From: an uncultured Clostridia bacterium
GTDB taxonomy: Bacteria > Bacillota > Clostridia > Christensenellales > Borkfalkiaceae
NCBI GenBank assembly: GCA_947587775.1
Contig: CANPYD010000060.1
Coordinates: 1 to 6,465 of the forward strand
Reading direction: 5' to 3'
DNA: 6,465 bases
Shown here: piece by piece, positions 1 through 4,856 of the stretch
How positions within the stretch are numbered: position 1 is the stretch's first letter
How the letters are laid out: each line of letters begins with the position of its first letter
The notes under the pieces: generated by a model
Database searches by the model: none
What the model saw: only the letters and a program-made list of their open reading frames with translations
What the model was told of the DNA's origin: nothing
Program-made: the position numbers and the translations under genes

Positions 1-350
1 TATTCTTCGTCCTCTCCCTTCTCGCCGTCCTCTTGCAGGGCACGGCAGATGTGCAGATGCACATTTTCCGCAAAAAGAAAACGGGCGGGTTCATCCGCAC
101 GGGGGTTTGGAAATACGCGCGGCACCCGAACTATCTCGGCGAGATCCTCATGTGGTGGGGAATCGGGCTTGCCGCCGTCTGCCTCATGCCCGCAAGGTGG
201 TATCTGCTCGTCGGCGCGCTTGCGAACACGCTGCTCTTCTGTTTTGTGAGCGTCCCGCTCGCCGACGGACACCAGTCGCGCAAGGACGGGTTTGAGGAAT
301 ACAAGAAAAACACGCGTGTGTTTCTTCCCCTCTATAAAAAACAAAAATAA
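1..350 (+). CDS. DUF1295 / steroid 5-alpha-reductase-like membrane protein, 3' end (partial)
   Basis: The reading frame is open from the left edge (first full codon at base 3) to a TAA stop, giving about 115 C-terminal residues; the true start lies outside the window. The piece opens with a hydrophobic helix (FFVLSLLAVL). It then shows the core seen in DUF1295 and isoprenylcysteine-methyltransferase-like proteins: a TAD.Q...F motif, a basic loop, and GVWKYARHPNYLGE followed by a WWGIGL helix. In this superfamily the RHPNY..E segment lies at the nucleotide-cofactor site of integral-membrane reductases or methyltransferases. A further membrane helix (YLLVGALANTLLFCFV) and a charged tail ending in KKQK follow, as is usual for these C-termini. 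The natural substrate is not known for DUF1295, and the sequence does not decide between reductase and methyltransferase chemistry. The nitroreductase gene starts 42 nt downstream on the same strand with no terminator between, so co-transcription is likely. Confidence 0.85.
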   Translation, partial: FFVLSLLAVLLQGTADVQMHIFRKKKTGGFIRTGVWKYARHPNYLGEILMWWGIGLAAVCLMPARWYLLVGALANTLLFCFVSVPLADGHQSRKDGFEEYKKNTRVFLPLYKKQK

Positions 351-380
351 TCCCGCACTCACGGGCGCCGCACGGCGGCA

Positions 381-386
381 AAGGAG
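381..386 (+). promoter_or_regulatory. Shine-Dalgarno site of the nitroreductase gene
   Basis: AAGGAG lies 6 nt before the ATG at 393. It supports that start over the in-frame ATG at 408, which would leave an overlong spacing. Confidence 0.8.
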
Positions 387-392
387 ATCGAT

Positions 393-938
393 ATGACATT
401 AAATGACATGGAACAGCTTTACTTGAAGCGGCAGAGCTGCCGCGCGTTTTCGGACAGGGAAGTCGATGAGGAGCTCATCAAAGAGATCTGCCGCATTGCC
501 CTTCTCGCGCCCTCCGCATGCAACGCACAGCCTTGGCAGCTCATCGCCGTCATGGGCGAAAAACGGGCGGAGGTCGCAAAGGCCGTCCAGCCGATGGGGA
601 TGAATCAGTTCGCGTCCGACGCAAAGGCGCTCATCGTCGTCGCCGAAGACAAGAGTGGCGGGATCATGAAATTCGGCTCGATTTTCAAAGAAAATACCTA
701 CATCAAGAACGATTTGGGCATTCTGACGGCGCACCTCGTCCTTGCGGCGGAAGCTGCGGGGCTGGGCACGTGCATCTTGGGTGCACGCGATGAAAAGAAG
801 CTGAGAGAGCTTCTCGGCTTCAAGAAGGAGAGGCATATCCCCCATGTCATCGCCGTCGGCTACCCCAAAGAGGGCTACGAGCTCCGTGAAAAAAAGCGCA
901 AACCGCTCGACGAAACGTTTACGCTTTTGAAGTACTAA
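393..938 (+). CDS. Nitroreductase family protein (FMN-dependent NAD(P)H oxidoreductase)
   Basis: A complete 181-residue protein of the nitroreductase family, soluble cytoplasmic flavoproteins that transfer electrons from NAD(P)H to nitro compounds, quinones or flavins. The N-terminal FMN-phosphate motif RQSCRAF (residues 13-19) is present, followed by the SACNAQPW box (41-48), where the family typically has S.xNxQPW. A central segment with alternating hydrophobics (ALIVVAED, 79-86) follows. A helix with AAEAAGLGTCILGA (118-131) is the usual GlGtc.iG flavin-contacting region, and IPHVIAVGYPKE (149-160) is the typical C-terminal strand. Length fits the short single-domain class. There is no ferredoxin domain and no signal peptide. 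The start is set by the AAGGAG site. The physiological substrate cannot be told; annotations such as NfsA or NfsB are not justified. It follows the DUF1295-like gene closely. Downstream there is no classical terminator until the hairpin near 1266-1293, which could serve both strands. Confidence 0.93.
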   Translation: MTLNDMEQLYLKRQSCRAFSDREVDEELIKEICRIALLAPSACNAQPWQLIAVMGEKRAEVAKAVQPMGMNQFASDAKALIVVAEDKSGGIMKFGSIFKENTYIKNDLGILTAHLVLAAEAAGLGTCILGARDEKKLRELLGFKKERHIPHVIAVGYPKEGYELREKKRKPLDETFTLLKY

Positions 939-940
939 AT

Positions 941-1071
941 CGTCATGGTGAGCGTAGTCGCCCCGCGCGCATTCTGTTGCACTAAGCGCGGCACAAGCGC
1001 CGCCCTTGGCGCGAAGTTAGCATCACCTTATTTTATAATGCGGTGACCCTTCGACTACGCTCAGGGTGACG
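941..1071. repeat. MITE-like fold-back element with ~20-nt imperfect terminal inverted repeats
   Basis: The left arm (941-960, CGTCATGGTGAGCGTAGTCG) and the right arm (1052-1071, CGACTACGCTCAGGGTGACG) are reverse complements except at three adjacent positions. Between them is a second nested pair: CTAA/TTAG (982-985 / 1017-1020) with CGCG/CGCG (987-990 / 1010-1013), plus GC-rich small stems. The right arm also sits in its own small hairpin (ACCCT at 1046-1050 with AGGGT at 1062-1066). The arm sequence resembles the GTCAT.CTGAGCG.AG.CGAAG type of dispersed intergenic repeat that I recall from many gut bacterial genomes; that comparison is from memory. No coding capacity and no clear target-site duplication were found. 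It starts immediately after the nitroreductase stop codon, so it might also affect 3' end stability of that transcript. Confidence 0.55.
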
Positions 1072-1113
1072 TAATTTTATGATACCCCCTCAGTCGCGCA
1101 AGGGCAGTGCGAA

Positions 1114-1165
1114 GAATCCCAAGGATGAAAACTCGGACTGGATCTTCGGGATCCTTCGGGAATTC
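1114..1165. repeat. Imperfect inverted repeat, ggatccttcgg-type
   Basis: GAATCCCAAGGAT (1114-1126) pairs with ATCCTTCGGGAATTC (1151-1165) apart from two single-base bulges, with 24 nt between the arms. The loop and right arm contain tandem-like variants of ATC.TTCGG (1142-1149, 1151-1159), and an 8-nt direct repeat TCGGACTG flanks it (1133-1140 and 1170-1177). No reading frame of interest crosses it. It is probably another remnant of a dispersed non-coding repeat. Confidence 0.4.
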
Positions 1166-1203
1166 CTCTTCGGACTGCGCGGGGTCATTGCCCACCCCCC
1201 TAC

Positions 1204-1222
1204 CCCCCTCCTTAGGAGGGGG
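1204..1222. repeat. Palindrome ccccctcct-t-aggaggggg
   Basis: A nearly perfect palindrome with 9-nt arms and a single central base, preceded by another C-rich run (1192-1208) and followed by GAGGGGGAGCC (1240-1250), which is partly complementary to the C-rich run. It is the third fold-back sequence in the gene-free stretch between the convergent genes. It has no following T-run, so I do not call it a terminator. Confidence 0.5.
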
Positions 1223-1258
1223 CTTCGTGACTCCGCTTGAGGGGGAGCCATGGGAAAC

Positions 1259-1302
1259 AAAAACCGCGGGGAAGAAGTAACCTTCTTCCCCGCTGAATTT
1301 TT
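1259..1302 (-). terminator. Rho-independent terminator of the 610-residue surface protein gene, probably bidirectional
   Basis: The 12-nt arms GCGGGGAAGAAG (1266-1277) and CTTCTTCCCCGC (1282-1293) pair perfectly around a 4-nt loop. Read on the - strand, the hairpin starts 12 nt after the stop codon of the surface protein gene and is followed by GG then TTTTTGTTT (1255-1263). Read on the + strand it is followed by TGAATTTTT (1294-1302), so it can also stop transcripts arriving from the nitroreductase side. The mirrored A5/T5 tracts are typical of a shared terminator between convergent genes. Confidence 0.85.
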
Positions 1303-1305
1303 ACC

Positions 1306-3138
1306 TTAGGAAAATTCCCTCATATCCTTGATTGCGTCGGAAGTGAACCAACCCAAGTGATCGTTCGCTTTCCCCGTTCCCGGATAACCGTCATCGGTCA
1401 TTGCAAATGTGCCGACGCCCTTTTTCGCCTCGACGCCGTCCAATGTGATCGTCGCGCCGTTCTCGATGATGACGGAGTAAAACGCATCGCCCGTTTCTAA
1501 TTCCAAATCGCTATAACCAACTATTTGCCTTCCACTAAAAATCAATTTTTCCGTTCCGTTTCTCTGGGCTGCAAAGAACCTTACCCCGCCGCCCCCTTCT
1601 GTGCTGCCGATGATCTTCGCGTTTGCGCCGATCGTGCAATGTGCGTCGAGAATAATATGAGACGGAAGATCAGCCTCTGGATCATCATACCAATAGTTGT
1701 TGAGGATAAAGAAACCGTACGCCATGCCGAGATCCAAACCAAGATCGATCTCTCCATTGAAATTCACTTCGCCGCCGCCGATAACCACAAACGCCATTGC
1801 ATTGGAATAGTTGGATCCTTCTGCCTTATCCGGATCCAAAGACTTCCCGTCAATAACGATTTTAGAGCCTTCATCCATATTCACGACCCCATTCGGATAG
1901 ACATCAAAGGCGCCGTAACTGCAAGCGGAATTGTGATAGAGGATCTCCGTACCTTCGTTGATATTCAAAACCGTTTTTTCTTCACTCTTGGCGTTGTTTC
2001 CGACGACAAACGGGAAGATAGGACCTTCCGACTCTACCGTCGTAGCGTTCAGGTTCATCTCGGCGCCTTCGCTGATGTAAATGCCGTAGCCGCCTTCTGT
2101 CTGATGTCCGTCGGCATTTTCGCCTTGTTTTACGATGATCTTCGCATCGCTTTCGACATCGATCTTCCCGCCCGTCACATACATTGCATGGCTGTTATTT
2201 TCGGTGCTGTTGATAATCTCAAAGTCAATATTTGTGATCCTCAAATCCGCGTTGTTCACCCGCATTGCATAGGTGCCTTTGTCGCGGGCGCTTTGATTGT
2301 CCGCTTCGGCCACGTTGAGGGTGAATTTACCCCGCTCTTCGGACTCGGACGTCGCGTTCGAATCGGTGATCGTAAGCGAGCCGCCGTCAAAACAAAATCC
2401 CGTGCTGTCCTCGCGGTGCTTTTCGATGGCGACATCGTTTCCCTTGATGTCCCATGTGATATTCTTCCCCGAAATATTCATGGCGGAAGGATCCGTGATC
2501 GTAAGATCGCCGCTCAGCTCGATCGTGTCGCCGTCCTCGACTTGATCGAAAACCTCTTCGATATTGGAATCCTTATCTACCTCAAACCCGGGAGCGCCGC
2601 TCTCGAGATGGCCGCAATAGTCGCACTTGCCGTAGTTTTCCTTATTATAGCTGTGATTTTCAGCCACTGCGGGCAGGATCACCGCAATGGAGCTGCCGCA
2701 CTCTGTGCATGTGCTGACGCCGATCCCCGGAACCACGCATCTGGCCTCGTAGACGGTATAAACAGTCCCATAAGTGTGTTCATGCCCCGCTTCTGCGGGC
2801 GTCACGCTGTATGTATGGACGGAACCGTCCGTATACGTGACGACGAGGGAATCTTCCTCGGAAGTGTAGCTTTCAACGCTGCTCTTGACCCAGCCGCGTC
2901 CCGTCTTCCGCCAGAATTCGCCGCTTGTGACGACGAGGCAGGCGTCCCCTTCTTCCCCCGCGACGTTCTCGGGAGAGCCGCTTTCGATCACGTGCAGATA
3001 GCCGCTCTGCGTCTGCGCTTCAGGTGATACGGGGACCGTTTCGAGAGAGTCCGATGCGCATGCGGCTCCCGTAAGCGCAACCCCGAAGCAGAGCGCGCCC
3101 GAAAGGAGCAAAAGTCCCTTGTGAAGTAGTTTTTTCAT
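1306..3138 (-). CDS. Secreted surface protein: CxxC module plus predicted right-handed beta-helix
   Basis: A 610-residue exported protein that I cannot assign to a named family. Residues 1-28 are a signal peptide: MKKLLHK, a hydrophobic stretch 8-22, then GAACAS. Signal peptidase I could cut after ACA (26-28); C27 as a lipoprotein cysteine is possible, but G24 is poor at the -3 position. Residues 50-112 resemble the 'G.P....G..GD.......G.....G.GW' and 'VTYTDGSVHTYSV' segments found in clostridial collagen-like and surface proteins. Residues 119-177 carry C134, CTEC (144-147) and CDYC (172-175) with nearby histidines, a module seen repeatedly in clostridial surface proteins and perhaps metal-binding. 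From about 190 to 580, short strands with turn glycines and asparagines recur (for example DTIELSGDLTIT, GSLTITDS, GGKIDVES, GAEMNLNA, GATITLDG), which is how a pectate-lyase-like parallel beta-helix looks. No catalytic residues, LPXTG motif or C-terminal anchor are visible. The start is supported by GAGGAG 5 nt upstream. It has its own promoter and terminator. Confidence 0.85.
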   Translation of the reverse strand: MKKLLHKGLLLLSGALCFGVALTGAACASDSLETVPVSPEAQTQSGYLHVIESGSPENVAGEEGDACLVVTSGEFWRKTGRGWVKSSVESYTSEEDSLVVTYTDGSVHTYSVTPAEAGHEHTYGTVYTVYEARCVVPGIGVSTCTECGSSIAVILPAVAENHSYNKENYGKCDYCGHLESGAPGFEVDKDSNIEEVFDQVEDGDTIELSGDLTITDPSAMNISGKNITWDIKGNDVAIEKHREDSTGFCFDGGSLTITDSNATSESEERGKFTLNVAEADNQSARDKGTYAMRVNNADLRITNIDFEIINSTENNSHAMYVTGGKIDVESDAKIIVKQGENADGHQTEGGYGIYISEGAEMNLNATTVESEGPIFPFVVGNNAKSEEKTVLNINEGTEILYHNSACSYGAFDVYPNGVVNMDEGSKIVIDGKSLDPDKAEGSNYSNAMAFVVIGGGEVNFNGEIDLGLDLGMAYGFFILNNYWYDDPEADLPSHIILDAHCTIGANAKIIGSTEGGGGVRFFAAQRNGTEKLIFSGRQIVGYSDLELETGDAFYSVIIENGATITLDGVEAKKGVGTFAMTDDGYPGTGKANDHLGWFTSDAIKDMREFS

Positions 3139-3143
3139 AGTTT

Positions 3144-3149
3144 CTCCTC
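3144..3149 (-). promoter_or_regulatory. Shine-Dalgarno site of the 610-residue surface protein gene
   Basis: GAGGAG on the - strand, 5 nt before the ATG at 3138. This fixes the start directly ahead of the signal peptide. Confidence 0.85.
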
Positions 3150-3163
3150 TTTTCGGTTTTTTT

Positions 3164-3241
3164 CGGCGGAGAACAGATAAATGTTTTTCAGTTTGTCATG
3201 GAATGACAAACTGCCCCCATGGGGGCAGTAATTCGCCGCCG
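3164..3241 (-). promoter_or_regulatory. Structured 5' leader: two overlapping inverted repeats inside a possible closing stem
   Basis: The leader of the 610-residue gene contains, in transcript order, the perfect 18-nt palindrome CTGCCCCCATGGGGGCAG (3211-3228) and a hyphenated 11+11 nt inverted repeat, CAGTTTGTCAT / ATGACAAACTG (3189-3199 and 3203-3213). The two share the three bases 3211-3213, so both cannot be fully paired at once. A CGGCGG / CCGCCG pair (3236-3241 and 3164-3169) could close both into a branched fold. No U-tract follows either hairpin, so neither is a plain terminator. It could be an RNA regulatory leader, an mRNA-stabilising structure, or a DNA operator: TTTGTCAT...ATGACAAA is a typical dyad for a dimeric repressor. 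I do not recognise a known riboswitch class. Confidence 0.5.
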
Positions 3242-3256
3242 CGAACCATCTTTCTT

Positions 3257-3285
3257 ATTTTAGCGCGGTTTACTTTGTCTGTCAA
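3257..3285 (-). promoter_or_regulatory. Consensus sigma-70/sigma-A promoter of the 610-residue gene
   Basis: On the - strand, TTGACA (3280-3285) is followed by exactly 17 nt and TAAAAT (3257-3262): a perfect -35 box, an optimal spacer and a -10 box with one mismatch to TATAAT. An A-rich stretch lies just upstream of the -35. Transcription should start near 3250, giving a leader of about 110 nt before the ATG at 3138. It lies between the stop of the upstream surface protein gene and this gene, so the gene can be expressed independently of its neighbour. Confidence 0.8.
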
Positions 3286-3324
3286 TTATTTTTTTGAATT
3301 TCCGAAAATTTTCCGCTGTATTTT

Positions 3325-4755
3325 TCAGATTTTGCGGCGGATGCGGGGAAATTCGGGGAGAAAGGGTAAAATGCGCGGTTCGGAAGCCGCCTCTTGTTTT
3401 TCTCCGTTGACCGTGACATATCCCCCGCCGACGCGGTAAGTCCCGACACTACTCTCCCCGTCAAACGTAAAACTTGCGCCCGCGTCCTCGGTATCGTTCC
3501 CATAAAGATAGACGGAACAGACGCCCGACGGCGCTTTTATCTCCGTCTTTTTCAGGCTGACGCTCGCGGGGGAAAGATAGGCCGCATAATTTCTGTTCCC
3601 GATGACGAGGCCGCCCATGGGGACCTCGTTGCCCTGACTCCACGGCTCCGAAAGATACTTGTCGCGGTCGGGATACGCCCCCGTGACTTCGAGCGTGCTG
3701 TCCTCGATCTCCGCATTCCCGCACCGCACGACGAGCGCCTGCCGCGAGCCCTTCAAAACGCTTTTTTTGACCGAAAGCGTACAGGGCACGTTGACGAGCA
3801 CGGCAGTGGAATCACCGTCCGCCGTATCCCCGCTCTCACGCAGGGCGGAGAGCGCCGAGTTTTCGATTTTGATCATCATATTGTCCCCATACGTCGCATT
3901 TGTGGAAAGCGCATAGTAGCCGCTCGTCGTGATCCCGGAATTCAGAATGGTGACCGAGCTGTTCTCCATGGGGCAGACGAGCGGCCCGTTGCCGTCGTAA
4001 TGCACCCCGTTGAGGGTGAGGGAAGCCTCTTTCCCGACGAGGAAAACCGCCCGCTGCGAGGCGATCGCGTCGTCCGCGTCCGATGCGACCGTTCCCCCCT
4101 CGATCGTAAGGGATATCCCGTCCGCAATCGAAAGAGAGGAATTTCCATCGATCGTGAGCGTATGTCCCCCGAGGTTCAGGGCCACATCCTTGGAAAGAGC
4201 CGTATGCGCGGAGAGCGTGAGATCTGTCTGCGCCTCGATCGTGCCGCCCTGCCCGATCTGCGTGCCGATCTCCGCTGCGGAAAAGATCTTCTCCGCCCGT
4301 ACGCCGTAGGAGAGAAGGAGAGAGCGCTCCTCTTCCGTCTCCGCCTGATAGCTTTTGGCGGGATCGATCATCAGCATGGGAGTACTTTCGGTGGACGATG
4401 TGCTTTCGTCCGTATAGACGATCTCAAACCACGACTTGACGCCCCACTTGTCTCTCTTTTGATTGATTTGCTTGATGCCGACGCCCTGCTCCCCCTGCTT
4501 CCCCTGTTCGCCTTTCTCGCCGCGTTCACCCTGCGCGCCCGTTTGGCCTTTCAGGCTGTCGAGCCATTCCTCTTCGGAGCCGCGGAAGCCCTGACTCACG
4601 GCGGCGTCGTAGGCGGAAAGCCCCCTCTCGCCCCGCTCGGGCTCTTTGAACACCCCGACGCAGAGTACGATGATCGCTGCGACGAGCAACGCCGCACTCA
4701 GAACCGTCAAAACATAGATGACGGTAAGCATGTTTTCCTTTCGCTTTTCGTCCAT
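3325..4755 (-). CDS. Membrane-anchored protein: short collagen-like Gly-X-Y stretch and predicted beta-helix ectodomain
   Basis: A 476-residue protein. A short charged N-terminus (MDEKRKEN) precedes one strong transmembrane helix (about residues 9-35), which suggests an N-in signal anchor. Residues 47-69 are SAYDAAVSQGFRGSEEEWLDSLKG, a cap that in clostridial and phage-type collagen-like proteins directly precedes Gly-X-Y repeats. Seven Gly-X-Y triplets follow here (residues 70-90, for example GERGEKGEQG). Residues 92-120 (GIKQI..., FEIVYTDEST) are a degenerate version of the 'GIKSI...YTDGT' unit usual after such repeats. From about 170 to 450 the sequence has short strand-turn repeats (GGTIEAQTDLTL, VALNLGGHTLTIDG, GISLTIEGGTV, ASLTLNGVHY, NAEIEDSTLEV), indicating a parallel beta-helix. 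The tail is proline/arginine-rich, with no sortase signal. The frame stays open to 4845, but those 30 extra codons overlap the rarA terminator; the GGGAGGG site supports the start at 4755. Function unknown; adhesion or glycan contact would be a guess. Confidence 0.85.
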   Translation of the reverse strand: MDEKRKENMLTVIYVLTVLSAALLVAAIIVLCVGVFKEPERGERGLSAYDAAVSQGFRGSEEEWLDSLKGQTGAQGERGEKGEQGKQGEQGVGIKQINQKRDKWGVKSWFEIVYTDESTSSTESTPMLMIDPAKSYQAETEEERSLLLSYGVRAEKIFSAAEIGTQIGQGGTIEAQTDLTLSAHTALSKDVALNLGGHTLTIDGNSSLSIADGISLTIEGGTVASDADDAIASQRAVFLVGKEASLTLNGVHYDGNGPLVCPMENSSVTILNSGITTSGYYALSTNATYGDNMMIKIENSALSALRESGDTADGDSTAVLVNVPCTLSVKKSVLKGSRQALVVRCGNAEIEDSTLEVTGAYPDRDKYLSEPWSQGNEVPMGGLVIGNRNYAAYLSPASVSLKKTEIKAPSGVCSVYLYGNDTEDAGASFTFDGESSVGTYRVGGGYVTVNGEKQEAASEPRILPFLPEFPRIRRKI

Positions 4756-4758
4756 AAT

Positions 4759-4765
4759 CCCTCCC
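4759..4765 (-). promoter_or_regulatory. Shine-Dalgarno site that decides the start of the collagen-like surface protein
   Basis: GGGAGGG on the - strand, 3 nt before the ATG at 4755 (4 nt if GGAGG is counted). The alternative in-frame ATG at 4845 has no comparable site and its codons run through a terminator hairpin. Confidence 0.75.
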
Positions 4766-4777
4766 GAAATCAAGGGT

Positions 4778-4808
4778 ATTATGCCGCAAATTTTCCCTTT
4801 TATGTAAA
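4778..4808 (-). promoter_or_regulatory. Possible weak promoter of the collagen-like surface protein gene
   Basis: CATAAT (4778-4783) is one mismatch from the -10 consensus. TTTACA (4803-4808) is one mismatch from the -35 consensus, but the spacer is 19 nt, longer than ideal. Start would fall near 4771, leaving a leader of only about 16 nt that contains the Shine-Dalgarno site. The position just after the rarA terminator is where a promoter is needed, but the boxes alone are weak evidence. Confidence 0.35.
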
Positions 4809-4838
4809 AATCCGCCCCTTTCCGACGGAAAAGAGCGG
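4806..4838 (-). terminator. Rho-independent terminator of rarA
   Basis: On the - strand, CCGCTCTTTTCC (4838 to 4827) pairs over all 12 positions, with two G-U wobbles, with GGAAAGGGGCGG (4823 to 4812) around a 3-nt loop. It is followed by A and a T5 run (4806-4810). It begins 18 nt after the rarA stop codon. It separates the patatin/rarA unit from the surface protein genes. Confidence 0.85.
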
Positions 4839-4856
4839 GAGACAATTCAAAAAAAC

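Noticed and set aside
1034..1039. TATAAT as a -10 box on the + strand in the convergent gap
   Set aside because: No -35-like hexamer lies 16-18 nt upstream and no gene follows on that strand. It lies inside the repeat.
1525..3027. Long + strand open frame (500 codons) antisense to the secreted beta-helix protein
   Set aside because: It has no Shine-Dalgarno site and no recognisable domain. The opposite strand has a signal peptide, a proper ribosome site, a promoter and a terminator, so this is a codon-bias shadow.
3188..3220. Ten-codon - strand open frame (starting in the 18-nt palindrome) as a leader peptide
   Set aside because: No Shine-Dalgarno site precedes it, its ATG is buried in a GC-rich palindrome, and it has no run of a regulatory codon. 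It is probably chance.
3300..3324. GAAAATTTTC palindrome after the collagen-like surface gene as a terminator
   Set aside because: The stem is short and AT-only, without a GC-rich base or a proper following T-run. I see no convincing terminator for that gene.
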